This document shows, piece after piece, positions 52,753-62,616 of a stretch of 64,000 bases of DNA (position 1 is its first letter; the number at the start of each line of letters is the position of its first letter). Position numbers and translations under genes: made by a program. Below the pieces are notes generated by a model, which saw only the letters and a list, made by a program, of their open reading frames with translations, was not told where the DNA came from and made no database searches. The stretch is from Deltaproteobacteria bacterium (GTDB taxonomy: Bacteria; Desulfobacterota; JADFVX01), in NCBI GenBank assembly GCA_029860075.1, contig JAOUBX010000006.1, positions 1 through 64,000 on the forward strand. Reading direction: 5' to 3'.

Positions 52753-54657
52753 GTGATTCAAAACATTCATTACAGTTGGTTAATATTATTCATACCTCTC
52801 ATTTCGTGCTTAACGATAGTTTTGCTCACGAGGAAATATAAGGACTTAAGTTCCTATATTTCGATTGCCGGGGTTGGTATACCCTTTTTCATTTCCTTGA
52901 TTCCATTCTATGAGTTAGTAACTTCTCATGGCCACTTTGAACCCATTGAGAGTACTCTTGACTGGATAGTTTTGCCCGGATTAACGATAAAAATGGGCAC
53001 CCTGCTTGATCCGTTGAGCATTCTCATGCTTATGGTTGTTACGGGAGTCGGGTCCTTGATTCATATCTTCGCCCGTGGTTACATGCATGGCGAAGAAGGT
53101 TTCTCAAGGTTTTTTGCCTGTTTATCTCTTTTTATTTTTTCAATGCTTGGAATTGTCCTCTCCACTAACTATTTGCAGATATTTGTTTTTTGGGAACTTG
53201 TTGGTGTAGCGTCCTACCTTCTCATCGGTTATTATTATGAAAAGAGGTCTGCTGCTGAGGCCTCTGTTAAAGCCTTTATGGTTAATAAGATAGGAGACTT
53301 TGGTTTTATCCTTGGTATTCTTGTTCTCTATTATGCAATTGGATCTTTTAATTTCTATGAGATTGAACATATTCTTGCCAAAGATGGAGCTACTCTTGCT
53401 ACGGGAACGCTAACCATGGCTGCATTGCTCATTTTTTGCGGTGCCATGGGTAAGTCAGCACAGCTGCCGCTTCACGTCTGGCTTCCCGATGCGATGGAAG
53501 GTCCAACACCCGTCTCTGCCCTTATTCACGCTGCCACTATGGTTGTTGCCGGTGTCTATCTTGTGGCTAGGACTTATCCACTGCTAATGCTTACCCCCTT
53601 TGCTATGGAAGTCGTTGCCTATATCGGCGGTTTAACGGCTCTTTTTGCTGCAACTATTGCCATTTCACAAAATGATATTAAGAGGATTCTTGCCTTTTCA
53701 ACATTAAGTCAGATCGGTTACATGATCATGGCTATGGGAGTGGTGAACCTTGCCGCTGATCACTACACGACAGCGGGTTATACTGCCGCAATGTTCCATG
53801 TGACGACACATGCTTTCTTCAAGGCCCTTCTTTTCCTCGGTTCCGGTAGTGTTATTCATGCAGTGCACTCGCAGGATATTTGGGATATGGGTGGATTAAG
53901 AAAATACATGCCATGGACCTATTGGACATTCTTCATTGGTTATCTCGCTCTGGCTGGTCTTCCGCCTTTTGCCGGATTCTGGAGCAAGGATCTTATTTTA
54001 GGGGCAGCTCATGATAATGGTTTTATGATCCTTTTTGTCATGGGTTCTATTGCTGCCTTCCTCACGCCTTTTTACATGACGAGACTCTGGTGTGTAGCCT
54101 TTACCGGGCCTAAACGTACAGATCACCATGCCCATGAATCACCTGCTGTAATGACCGTCCCACTCATTATCCTTGCAGTTCTCGCCGTGGTATCAGGTGT
54201 TATTGGTGAGTTTGGAATCCCCGGAGTTGTACATGGTTTTGGTTACTTTATCCACTACGGTGAATATCATCATGGACCTCTTCATTGGGATATAATGATT
54301 CAATCGACTGTTATTGCTCTTTTAGGTCTGGCTCTCGGCTGGTTTATCTATGGGAGAAAGCAGGTTACAGAAGATGTACTTCCTAAAAAACTGGGAGCAC
54401 TCTACGAAATGTTTGAAAATAAATATTATTTCGATGAAGTTTATTTCTGGATTGTAAAAAACGTATATAACAAAATTTCTGCATTTACTAACTGGTGTGA
54501 GGTCAATATTGTTATCGGGTTTTTCTGTAATGGACTCGCTTTCTGGACAAGGCAGAGCGGCGCCATTTTGAGGTTGTCTCAATCAGGTAAGATCCAAAGT
54601 TACGCCTTTATATTTGTTCTGGGCCTTTCCGCCCTGGTTTTTCTGTCAGTATTTTAA
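52753..54657 (+). CDS. nuoL: NADH-quinone oxidoreductase subunit L
   Basis: 634 residues from GTG 52753, with GGGAGA upstream. Mrp-type antiporter-like proton channel, about 16 helices. FWELVGVASYLLIGYYYEK, LPDAMEGPTPVSALIHAATMVVAGVYLV and KRILAFSTLSQIGYM carry the conserved Glu, Lys and His. The lateral helix and C-terminal helix are present. Distal end of the membrane arm. Confidence 0.97.
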   Translation: MIQNIHYSWLILFIPLISCLTIVLLTRKYKDLSSYISIAGVGIPFFISLIPFYELVTSHGHFEPIESTLDWIVLPGLTIKMGTLLDPLSILMLMVVTGVGSLIHIFARGYMHGEEGFSRFFACLSLFIFSMLGIVLSTNYLQIFVFWELVGVASYLLIGYYYEKRSAAEASVKAFMVNKIGDFGFILGILVLYYAIGSFNFYEIEHILAKDGATLATGTLTMAALLIFCGAMGKSAQLPLHVWLPDAMEGPTPVSALIHAATMVVAGVYLVARTYPLLMLTPFAMEVVAYIGGLTALFAATIAISQNDIKRILAFSTLSQIGYMIMAMGVVNLAADHYTTAGYTAAMFHVTTHAFFKALLFLGSGSVIHAVHSQDIWDMGGLRKYMPWTYWTFFIGYLALAGLPPFAGFWSKDLILGAAHDNGFMILFVMGSIAAFLTPFYMTRLWCVAFTGPKRTDHHAHESPAVMTVPLIILAVLAVVSGVIGEFGIPGVVHGFGYFIHYGEYHHGPLHWDIMIQSTVIALLGLALGWFIYGRKQVTEDVLPKKLGALYEMFENKYYFDEVYFWIVKNVYNKISAFTNWCEVNIVIGFFCNGLAFWTRQSGAILRLSQSGKIQSYAFIFVLGLSALVFLSVF

Positions 54658-54681
54658 ATTAGTATAATCCGGAGTCATTAA

Positions 54682-56199
54682 ATGAATTTTCCACTTTTAT
54701 CAGCCATAATGTTCTTGCCTCTCATCGGCGCTGTTATTATTGCCGTATTGCCAAGAGGCAACAAAATGGGTGTTCGCTGGACAGCTGTTATATCGACAGG
54801 TCTTTCGCTGGTGCTCTCACTTTATATGACATGGGCTTATGACACGACTGCCGGTGGTTATCAATTTGTCGAGAAGATTACATGGGTGGAAACACTGGGA
54901 GTACAATACTTTCTCGGTGTTGACGGTATTAGTGTTTCTATGGTTTTGCTCACGGCCTTTGTTATTTTCACGGGCTGTCTTGTTTCCTGGGTTAGTATTC
55001 AGGAAAGAGAAAAGGAATTCTTCTTTTTTCTCTTAACACTCGTTTTTGGAGTTCATGGTGTTTTCATGTCTCTTGACCTCCTTTTCTTTTATCTCTTTTA
55101 TGAATTAGCGGTTATCCCCATGTATCCTCTCATTGGGATCTGGGGAAGTTCCAATAAAGAATATGCGACTATGAAGCTAACCATATATCTGACCTTAGGT
55201 TCGCTTATTGCCCTTGTTGCCCTTCTTGCTATGTATTTCCTTGCTGGAGAAGTTAACGGCTACCTGACATTTGATATGACAGTATTGGCTTCGACGCCTT
55301 ATGGGGTTGATTTTCAATGGTATTTCTTCCCGGCCTTGCTTTTTGGATTCAGTGCGCTTATTCCAATGATGCCTTTTCACTCCTGGTCGCCTGCCGGACA
55401 CGCTGCTGCACCAACGGCTGTTAGTATGCTTCATGCCGGTGTTCTCATGAAACTGGGCGCCTATGCCGTTATCAGGATATGTCTCGATATGTTCCCTGCT
55501 GGAGCTCAGGCCTGGATGCCGCTAGTCGCTGCGCTTTGCGTATTGAACATGATATTTGGTGGACTCGTAGCAATGAGTAAGAGAGATTTTAAATTTATGA
55601 TTGGATATTCAAGTTCCAGTCATATGGGTTATGTTCTGCTTGGACTGGCTTGTGTAAACATAGCAGGGATTAATGGTGCTGTTATGGTTATGTTTGCGCA
55701 CGGTATTATGACGGCTCTCGCATTCGCCCTTATCGGTTTTATTTATGACAGGGCACATACCAGGATGATCTACGATTTTTCGGGATTGGCTAAGCACATT
55801 CCATTTCTAGGCGTTTGTTTTGCTATCATGGCTTTTGCTTCAGCGGGATTACCCGGCTTTGCCAATTTTGTTGGAGAATTGTTGGTCATCATTGCAGCCT
55901 TTAAGGTTTATCCACTGGCGGCTGTAGCTGCGGTTTTCGGTATTATTATATCAGCTACTTATATGTTGAGAGCCATCAGAGATGCTTTCTTTTCAGAGCC
56001 AGACCCTAAATGGGCGGATCTAGAGGATGCCCATACCTTTTTGCACAGGGCACCTTATGTCATATTAATATCTATTCTTCTCATTGTCGGTTTTTACCCT
56101 TTTCCTCTTCTGGAGATTATAAATTCAGGGGTAGAGCCGCTTGTAGATAAACTTAATCACGCAGCCGAGGCCGTAAAGACGGCACAGCTTATAAAATAG
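54682..56199 (+). CDS. nuoM: NADH-quinone oxidoreductase subunit M
   Basis: 505 residues, about 14 helices. YELAVIPMYPLIGIWGS, FHSWSPAGHAAAPTAVSMLHAGVLMKLGAYAVIR and KFMIGYSSSSHMGYV give the channel Glu, Lys and His. Antiporter-like, between NuoL and NuoN. 24 bases after nuoL. Confidence 0.97.
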   Translation: MNFPLLSAIMFLPLIGAVIIAVLPRGNKMGVRWTAVISTGLSLVLSLYMTWAYDTTAGGYQFVEKITWVETLGVQYFLGVDGISVSMVLLTAFVIFTGCLVSWVSIQEREKEFFFFLLTLVFGVHGVFMSLDLLFFYLFYELAVIPMYPLIGIWGSSNKEYATMKLTIYLTLGSLIALVALLAMYFLAGEVNGYLTFDMTVLASTPYGVDFQWYFFPALLFGFSALIPMMPFHSWSPAGHAAAPTAVSMLHAGVLMKLGAYAVIRICLDMFPAGAQAWMPLVAALCVLNMIFGGLVAMSKRDFKFMIGYSSSSHMGYVLLGLACVNIAGINGAVMVMFAHGIMTALAFALIGFIYDRAHTRMIYDFSGLAKHIPFLGVCFAIMAFASAGLPGFANFVGELLVIIAAFKVYPLAAVAAVFGIIISATYMLRAIRDAFFSEPDPKWADLEDAHTFLHRAPYVILISILLIVGFYPFPLLEIINSGVEPLVDKLNHAAEAVKTAQLIK

Positions 56200-56209
56200 A
56201 GAGGTAGTA

Positions 56210-57652
56210 ATGGATTTTTCTGCAACCAATTATATGCTTATGTCACCGGAGTTGCTTCTTTGTGGAGCGGCTCTGGTCATTTTGACTCTCGATTTCATGA
56301 TAGAGAAGGGTGACCGTAAATGGATTGGCTATCTCTGCGCTATCACTATGGTTGCTGTTATTATTGAAGTTGCATTGAGAGGAGCTGCTGCCGATACTGC
56401 ATTTTTTGAGCTTTATGTTCAGGATGGGGTTACCATGGCTTTTAAAATCATTCTTGGTATAACAGCGCTGCTCGTCATTCTAATGTCTATTGCCTATGCT
56501 GACAAAATAAAGTCCTTTCAGGGTGAATTTTATGTCCTATCCCTCTTTGCGGCTTTGGGAATGTTTATTATGGCTTCAGCGGCTGACTTTATGAGCATGT
56601 ATGTTGCCCTTGAACTGACAACCATTACATTCTATATACTGGCAGCCTATTTGAGGGACAATCCGGTATCGTTGGAATCGGGTATGAAATATTTGATACT
56701 CGGGGCTATGGCATCGGGCGTACTTCTCTACGGTGTCAGTTTTATCTATGGCGTAACAGGCAGTACTAACTATGTAGAGATTAATAAGGCCGTTTCCGGA
56801 ATGAGCGACTTTCCAAATACTCTAAAATTTGGTGTTGTGCTGGTAATTGCAGGTCTCAGTTTTAAAATCGCAGCGGTACCATTTCATATATGGGCGCCTG
56901 ATGTTTACGAGGGGGCTCCAACACCGGTAACGGCATTTCTTGCCGTTGGTTCCAAAGTGGCGGGCGTAGCAGTTCTCATGAGAGTGCTCTTTGGTGCGCT
57001 CTTACCCATGTCTTCTGCATGGATCGGAGTCCTTTCGGGTATTGCAGCCATATCGATGATTTTTGGAAATCTTGCTGCCATTCCGCAGAAAAGTTTGAAG
57101 AGACTTATAGCATATGCCGGAATTGGTTCTGCAGGTTATATTTTTATGGCCCTTGCAGCAGCCAGTAAAATTGGAGCGGGAGGTACAATCTATTATCTCG
57201 CAGCTTATCTTTTCTCTACGCTCGGTGCTTTTCTTGTGCTTATCCTTGTATCTAACCTTACTGATTCAGACCTTATTGAGGATTTTAATGGTCTGGCCAG
57301 GAAAGCGCCCTACCTGGCGGCAACCGTTTTTATTGGTCTCATGTCACTAGCCGGAGTTCCTCCCCTGGGTGGATTTATAGGCAAACTATACTTACTTATG
57401 GCTATTGTTGAACAAAAGAATTATCTCCTGGCATTTGTCGGAGCAATTATGGCCGTCGTCACACTTTACTACTTCATTCTTGTTATCAAGGCTATGTATA
57501 TGAGAGAGCCTAAAGATGATAGAAAGATTCCTGTAAGTGTAACTATGAAAGTTGCGCTAACAGCTTGTAACGTTGGCGTATTATATCTTGGTGTATATCC
57601 GGGACCTGTAACCGATTTTGCTATTAGAATGTCAGAGAAGGTTTTTTTCTAG
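56210..57652 (+). CDS. nuoN: NADH-quinone oxidoreductase subunit N
   Basis: 480 residues, about 14 helices. YVALELTTITFYILAAYLR, FHIWAPDVYEGAPTPVTAFLAVGSKVAGVAVLMR and KRLIAYAGIGSAGYIFM are typical. Third antiporter-like subunit. Ten bases after nuoM; completes nuoA-N. Confidence 0.97.
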   Translation: MDFSATNYMLMSPELLLCGAALVILTLDFMIEKGDRKWIGYLCAITMVAVIIEVALRGAAADTAFFELYVQDGVTMAFKIILGITALLVILMSIAYADKIKSFQGEFYVLSLFAALGMFIMASAADFMSMYVALELTTITFYILAAYLRDNPVSLESGMKYLILGAMASGVLLYGVSFIYGVTGSTNYVEINKAVSGMSDFPNTLKFGVVLVIAGLSFKIAAVPFHIWAPDVYEGAPTPVTAFLAVGSKVAGVAVLMRVLFGALLPMSSAWIGVLSGIAAISMIFGNLAAIPQKSLKRLIAYAGIGSAGYIFMALAAASKIGAGGTIYYLAAYLFSTLGAFLVLILVSNLTDSDLIEDFNGLARKAPYLAATVFIGLMSLAGVPPLGGFIGKLYLLMAIVEQKNYLLAFVGAIMAVVTLYYFILVIKAMYMREPKDDRKIPVSVTMKVALTACNVGVLYLGVYPGPVTDFAIRMSEKVFF

Positions 57653-57668
57653 AGATTGGAGGATAGAA

Positions 57669-57896
57669 GTGGCTGCTGGTCATGATGAACCGCAAGGTAA
57701 AATAAAAAAAGAGATGTTTGTTAGGGATGTTGTTAAAGAGTACCCTGAAACATTAGAGGTATTTAGAAAGCATTTTGGAGTAATGGCTCTCCGCATGCCC
57801 GGCTCCAGAGTTGAGTCAATTGAATTTGCTTGTGCTATGCATGATATGAGTCATGTTCCTGTATTGAAGGAATTAAATGAGCTCGTAGGTGATTAA
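57669..57896 (+). CDS. DUF1858-like small protein at the end of the nuo operon
   Basis: 75 residues from GTG 57669, with TTGGAGG upstream. MFVRDVVKEYPETLEVFRKHFGV and ESIEFACAMHDMSHVPVLKELNEL match the DUF1858 domain found in ScdA-type repair and hybrid-cluster-like proteins. The usual Cys around the 'HG-C' turn are replaced by VMALRMPGSR, so metal or redox chemistry is unlikely. Sixteen bases after nuoN and followed by a terminator, so it is part of the operon. Confidence 0.75.
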   Translation: MAAGHDEPQGKIKKEMFVRDVVKEYPETLEVFRKHFGVMALRMPGSRVESIEFACAMHDMSHVPVLKELNELVGD

Positions 57897-57921
57897 GAAG
57901 TAAAACATAATTAGAGATTAT

Positions 57922-57961
57922 AAAAAGCCCCACATTCTTGTGATAGTGGGGCTTTTTTTTC
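57922..57961 (+). terminator. Rho-independent terminator of the nuo operon
   Basis: AAAAGCCCCAC (57923-57933), a 12-base loop, GTGGGGCTTTT (57946-57956), then more T. It also serves the convergent arsS-like gene because the stem has A residues on the other side. Confidence 0.9.
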
Positions 57962-57991
57962 GCTAAAAATTGCAGTACTTAATTATTATTT

Positions 57992-58951
57992 CTAAATCAA
58001 TGCGCCCGAACAAGAACTTCCTTCTCCTGCAACGCAGCCCAGACAATGATCAGCACATCTTATCGTCCCGCCCAGAAGTTGTTCAAGGTCTATGTTCTCA
58101 ATTGATATGGAGTTACCTTTTCTGTCGGCTGTTTCTATTCCTAAAGCCTGGTTAAAATCGCAGTCATAGATTTTTCCATCCCAGGCAACGCTTAACAAGT
58201 ATTTACACATGACACTTTCAAGGGCCGAAGGATTAAAATTATTTGCAAGCAAACGTAAGTAGTTTTCTTCTGTTGTGTTCTTCTTAATTTCCTTTGAAAA
58301 TCGGCTGATGGGCATGTTAGTTATTGTAATTAGCTTATTAAAACTGATGTTATGGTTGTCCTTTAAGGCTTTCTTGTAATCAGCCTCAAGCTTTGCTTGA
58401 TTTGCAGGTAAAAAAGCGCCTCCAGGATTGTAAACAAGATCAAGTTTCAAGTCGCTATTTTGACCGTATCCTACACTATTAAGAATTTTGAGAGCTTCTA
58501 TACTGCTATCGAATGTTCCCGTCCCTCTTTGCTTGTCCACATTCTCTTTCGTATAGCATGGCAGGGAACAGACAAGATGAATATTATTACCTACATAAAA
58601 ATCCGGTAAGTCATCCATTCCCGGTTCAAATAGTACAGTCAGGTTACAACGGACCATTATTTCCTTTACCAGTTGATTAGCCCTGGTTACCAGATTTTTA
58701 AATGGAGGTGCCATTTCAGGTGCCCCTCCTGTTATATCCAGGGTCTGTATACGATGTTTAAATAGAAATCTAATGATGGAATCAGCTGTTTCTTGAGACA
58801 TGATTTCCAAAGATGCAGGGCCAGCATTTACATGACAATGTTCGCAGGTCATATTACATAGGCTGCCCAGATTAACCTGAAGAGTTTGGATATCGACTCT
58901 AACAGGTGGTGGCAGTTTATGCTTGTCTAAAACAGATATGAAAGAATTCAT
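57992..58951 (-). CDS. Radical SAM protein, ArsS-like (arsenosugar synthesis family)
   Basis: 319 residues. The radical SAM cluster is CNMTCEHCHVNAGP near residue 32, with TGGAPEM (SAM site) near 75. The C-terminal domain has MCKYLLSVAWDGKIYDCDFNQALG and a final Cys-rich segment HCLGCVAGEGSSCSGA, the plan of ArsS-type 'radical SAM/Cys-rich' proteins. ArsS joins adenosyl and dimethylarsinite groups. No arsM methyltransferase is nearby, so the substrate here is not certain. The start follows the ferritin-like gene's stop directly (TAAATG). Confidence 0.85.
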   Translation of the reverse strand: MNSFISVLDKHKLPPPVRVDIQTLQVNLGSLCNMTCEHCHVNAGPASLEIMSQETADSIIRFLFKHRIQTLDITGGAPEMAPPFKNLVTRANQLVKEIMVRCNLTVLFEPGMDDLPDFYVGNNIHLVCSLPCYTKENVDKQRGTGTFDSSIEALKILNSVGYGQNSDLKLDLVYNPGGAFLPANQAKLEADYKKALKDNHNISFNKLITITNMPISRFSKEIKKNTTEENYLRLLANNFNPSALESVMCKYLLSVAWDGKIYDCDFNQALGIETADRKGNSISIENIDLEQLLGGTIRCADHCLGCVAGEGSSCSGALI

Positions 58952-59434
58952 TTAGCCGGCAGAAAGATCCTTTTTAAGTTTGATAAGCTTTGCATAATGT
59001 ATCTTTTCTTCTTTTATTACTTTTTCGATCTCGTTTTTATCTTCTGAAAAGGCTTGTTCAAGTAGTTCATAATAAAAAAGAATAGAGTCTTTTTCAGCTT
59101 CAATCGCTATTTCAACTGCATCAAGATCAGTTAAATCCTTTACAAATTCAGCAGTGTTGGCATCTCTGTTAAATACTCTGGAACTTGTCAATGCTCCAAG
59201 ATAGTTATTGTACTCTTCCTGATCGTATGCTGAAATTTCAAGCTTCTTTAATCCATTTAATAACTTTTGAAAAGTACTGTAATGTTTTACTTCCTCATCT
59301 GCCAGAAATTTAAACAGCTCTTTTGCCTCCTTGTTTTCACTTTTAGCTGCCATAGCATTATAAAAATTTAAACCATTTTTTTCTATCTGAATTGCTATGG
59401 TCATAACCTCTGATGCTGAAAATAAAATACTCAT
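58952..59434 (-). CDS. Ferritin-like (rubrerythrin-type) diiron protein
   Basis: 160 residues, a four-helix bundle. The iron ligands are probably E in IQIEKNGLNFYNAM, ADEEVKHY (ExxH), AIEAEKDSILFYY and KEEKIHYAKL (ExxH). There is no rubredoxin domain, so it is a short erythrin-like protein. Probably a peroxidase or iron-handling protein, cytosolic. GAGGAG precedes ATG 59434. It sits between gpsA and the arsS-like gene. Confidence 0.88.
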   Translation of the reverse strand: MSILFSASEVMTIAIQIEKNGLNFYNAMAAKSENKEAKELFKFLADEEVKHYSTFQKLLNGLKKLEISAYDQEEYNNYLGALTSSRVFNRDANTAEFVKDLTDLDAVEIAIEAEKDSILFYYELLEQAFSEDKNEIEKVIKEEKIHYAKLIKLKKDLSAG

Positions 59435-59460
59435 GAATCCACTCCTCTCAACTAAATTAA

Positions 59461-60465
59461 TTATTTTGTTAGTTCTTCTTTTAGTTCTCTCGTCATCAAG
59501 GTCGATACGGCCTCTCTGGCATTCATATCATTATATATAATGTTGTATATACATTCCGTAATAGGCATTTCCACAGATATTTTTCTGGACAAATCATAAG
59601 CAGCCTTGGCTGTTTTTACGCCTTCAGCAACCATTTTCATATCTGAAAGGATATCCCCTATCTTTTCACCCTTCCCCAATCTTAAACCTACATTTCTATT
59701 TCTGCTTAAATCACCTGTACATGTGAGTACGAGATCTCCAAGACCGGAAAGACCGGAGAAAGTCATAGCATTGGCCCCCATTTTAACACCAAGTCTCAGC
59801 ATTTCGGCCAAACCGCGGGTTATAAGCGCAGCTCTGGCATTACTTCCAAAACCTAAACCATCAGATATTCCTGCACCTAAGGCAATAACATTTTTTATAG
59901 AACCGCCTACCTCTAGACCTATAATGTCGCTAGACCTGTAAACTCTGAAATAGTCAGTCGAAAAAATTTCCTGAACGGACTGTGCCCTCTTTTCATTTTG
60001 GGAAGCTACCGTTACGGCAGTAGGCTGCCTTATGGCTACTTCCCTGGCAAAGCTGGGGCCTGAAAGATATACGGTATTCTTAGAGATAGAGGGAGATAAT
60101 ATTTCTTCAATGACCTGTGAATTTGTCTTAAGTGTAGATTCCTCAATCCCTTTAGTTGCACTTACCAAAATCTGATCTTCATTAATATGATCACTGGCCT
60201 CAGTAAGAATGGCACGGGCTACATGAGAAGGCGTGACAAACAATAGCAAATCCTTTTCTTCGATAACCTGAGAGATTGAATTAGATGCTCTTAACTCATT
60301 AGACAGCGTGATATCTTTAAGATATAAGGTATTTTCATGTGATTCATTTATTGTTCGACAAAGATCTTCCTCATAAACCCAGAAGGTAACATCATATCCT
60401 TTATTCGATAGTAAATTCGCCAGGGTAGTTCCCCAGCTGCCACCGCCAACAACTCCAATTCTCAC
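59461..60465 (-). CDS. gpsA: NAD(P)H-dependent glycerol-3-phosphate dehydrogenase
   Basis: 334 residues from GTG 60465. It reduces dihydroxyacetone phosphate to sn-glycerol 3-phosphate for phospholipid synthesis. The dinucleotide loop is GVVGGGSWGTTLA. SATKGIE, LSGPSFAREVA and VGGSIKNVIALGAGISDGLGFGSNARAALITRGL carry the substrate and catalytic Lys residues. Length is normal. First gene of a three-gene minus-strand operon. Confidence 0.96.
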   Translation of the reverse strand: MRIGVVGGGSWGTTLANLLSNKGYDVTFWVYEEDLCRTINESHENTLYLKDITLSNELRASNSISQVIEEKDLLLFVTPSHVARAILTEASDHINEDQILVSATKGIEESTLKTNSQVIEEILSPSISKNTVYLSGPSFAREVAIRQPTAVTVASQNEKRAQSVQEIFSTDYFRVYRSSDIIGLEVGGSIKNVIALGAGISDGLGFGSNARAALITRGLAEMLRLGVKMGANAMTFSGLSGLGDLVLTCTGDLSRNRNVGLRLGKGEKIGDILSDMKMVAEGVKTAKAAYDLSRKISVEMPITECIYNIIYNDMNAREAVSTLMTRELKEELTK

Positions 60466-60649
60466 TTAACAAATCCTGTCGTTTTTTTATATATTTTTAA
60501 CATAAGTTGCCTATCTAGTCTATCAAAATCCAATGTTTAAGCCTGATTAGAATGAAATTTCGCATTGATAAAACTTAATCATACTTGAAAGGTAATATGA
60601 TGATATGTTACATTATCTCACCTTAAATGACGATTAGGGATTAAATTCG

Positions 60650-60937
60650 ATGACACTTAAAAAAGATGATATAAACAAAGTAGCTCACCTTGCAAGGCTC
60701 GAACTTTCCCAGGGTCAAGTTGATTCCCTGACGAAAGATATGAACAACATTATTGGTTATATCGACAAACTTGCCGAGCTTGAAACAGAAAATATAGAAC
60801 CAACCAGTCATGCCGTTCCCGTTACTAATGCTTTTCGTGAAGATGCTCTTAAAGAATATTTTACTGTGGAAAAGGGCCTGGCTAACGCTCCTGACGGTGA
60901 AGATGGCTCTTTTAAAGTACCGAAAGTTATAGATTAG
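60650..60937 (+). CDS. gatC: Aspartyl/glutamyl-tRNA amidotransferase subunit C
   Basis: 95 residues. DDINKVAHLARLELSQGQVDSLTKDMNNIIGYIDKLAELETENIEPTSHAV is the family hallmark, and LREDAL-like AFREDALKE follows. It wraps around GatA in the GatCAB transamidosome that makes Gln-tRNA or Asn-tRNA. Nine bases before gatA. Confidence 0.95.
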   Translation: MTLKKDDINKVAHLARLELSQGQVDSLTKDMNNIIGYIDKLAELETENIEPTSHAVPVTNAFREDALKEYFTVEKGLANAPDGEDGSFKVPKVID

Positions 60938-60946
60938 GAGAAAGCA

Positions 60947-62404
60947 GTGTCCCTGGAAAAACTTACTATTCATGAACTTAGAGACAAACTTGATTCGCGT
61001 CAGGTTTCGTCTGTTGAAGTAACCAAAGCTGTACTTGAATCCATAAAGAGGTCTGATGGCGAGATTAATTCTTATGTTACGGTCATGGAAGAAGAGGCTC
61101 TAAATGCGGCCAGGGAGGCGGATGCCTGTATTGGACGAGGTGAAGCTTCAGCGCTTACGGGTATTCCTGTTGCCGTCAAGGACATATTTTGCACTGATGG
61201 CATTTTGACGACCTGTTCTTCTAAAATGTTATCCAATTTCGTTCCACCCTATGATGCATCGGCTGTGGCAAATTTAAAGTCCCAGGGCGCGGTTATTGTA
61301 GGCAAGACAAATATGGATGAGTTTGCCATGGGTTCTTCTACTGAGACTTCCTATTATGGCCCCACTAAAAATCCCTGGGACCTTGAAAGAATCCCTGGCG
61401 GCTCCAGTGGCGGTTCTGCCGCTTCCGTCGCTGCTGACCAGTGCATCGCTTCCCTTGGGACCGATACGGGGGGGTCGATCAGACAGCCCGCCTCACTCTG
61501 TGGCATTGTCGGTTTAAAACCTACTTATGGAAGAGTAAGCCGCTATGGCGTCGTTGCTTTTGCTTCCTCTCTCGACCAGGTTGGTCCCATGACTAAAGAT
61601 GTTGAAGATGCTGCTATACTGCTTGGCGCTGTTGCCGGATATGATGAAAAAGATTCTACATCCATAAACCGTGAAGTGCCTGATTACCGAGAGGTGCTTA
61701 CAGGAGATTTAAAGGGTGTCAAGGTCGGTATCCCAACGGAGTACTTCATTGAAGGTATGGATGAAGATGTTGAAAATGCCACCCGACAGGCAATCAGTCA
61801 AATCAAAAACCTTGGTGCAGAGATTGTTGAAATTTCCCTTCCTCATACGGAATACGCCGTAGCCGTCTACTATATAGTCGCTCCTGCTGAGGCAAGCTCT
61901 AACCTGGCTCGCTATGACGGAGTTAAATTCGGCTTTCGGGCTTCACAAGTTGATGACCTTCTTCATATGTATAAAAAAACGAGGGATGAGGGTTTTGGAA
62001 GAGAAGTTAAAAGAAGAATTATGCTCGGTACTTATGCGCTTTCCTCCGGATATTATGATGCCTATTATCTTAAGGCGCAGAAAGTAAGGACACTGATTTC
62101 CAGGGATTTTGCGGGCGCCTATGAAAAATGTGATGTCATTCTAACGCCTACAACTCCCACACCGGCCTTTAAGCTTGGCGAGCGATCAGGTGATCCACTT
62201 CAGATGTATCTCTCTGATATTCTGACTATTTCCTGCAATCTGGCCGGACTTCCGGGCATTTCTCTTCCCTGCGGTTTGTCTAAAGACGGATTGCCTATTG
62301 GTCTTCAACTGATGGGAAATTACTTTGATGAGGAAAGTATTCTTAAAGTGGCTTATGCCTATGAGCAGGCGACGGACTGGCATAAGAAAAAACCGGCACT
62401 TTAG
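60947..62404 (+). CDS. gatA: Aspartyl/glutamyl-tRNA amidotransferase subunit A
   Basis: 485 residues from GTG 60947, with GGAG upstream. An amidase-signature enzyme that frees ammonia from glutamine. The catalytic triad is K in PVAVKDIF, Ser in [11 protein letters not shown] and nucleophile Ser in [15 protein letters not shown]. The C-terminal [13 protein letters not shown] is typical. gatB is not seen in the window, so it lies elsewhere. Confidence 0.97.
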   Translation: MSLEKLTIHELRDKLDSRQVSSVEVTKAVLESIKRSDGEINSYVTVMEEEALNAAREADACIGRGEASALTGIPVAVKDIFCTDGILTTCSSKMLSNFVPPYDASAVANLKSQGAVIVGKTNMDEFAMGSSTETSYYGPTKNPWDLERIPGGSSGGSAASVAADQCIASLGTDTGGSIRQPASLCGIVGLKPTYGRVSRYGVVAFASSLDQVGPMTKDVEDAAILLGAVAGYDEKDSTSINREVPDYREVLTGDLKGVKVGIPTEYFIEGMDEDVENATRQAISQIKNLGAEIVEISLPHTEYAVAVYYIVAPAEASSNLARYDGVKFGFRASQVDDLLHMYKKTRDEGFGREVKRRIMLGTYALSSGYYDAYYLKAQKVRTLISRDFAGAYEKCDVILTPTTPTPAFKLGERSGDPLQMYLSDILTISCNLAGLPGISLPCGLSKDGLPIGLQLMGNYFDEESILKVAYAYEQATDWHKKKPAL

Positions 62405-62616
62405 TTTCGTCTTTTATCGGCCCATACAGACTAATTTTAAGATTAACCTCCTTTACAGTTTTGGCGAAAATAAATACTTTTATAATATAGCCTGACATTA
62501 TTCCTTTTTTGTTAACTTTTTGTTTTGTTTTTGGCCCACGCTATTAAAAATGATAAAATGAAACAAGAGTCATTTGCCCTGTTATTTCGCTTAAATTCAA
62601 TTTGTCAGTTTATTAA

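Noticed and set aside
58952-59434. Full rubrerythrin with rubredoxin domain
   Set aside because: The protein ends without a CxxC pair; it is only the ferritin-like bundle.
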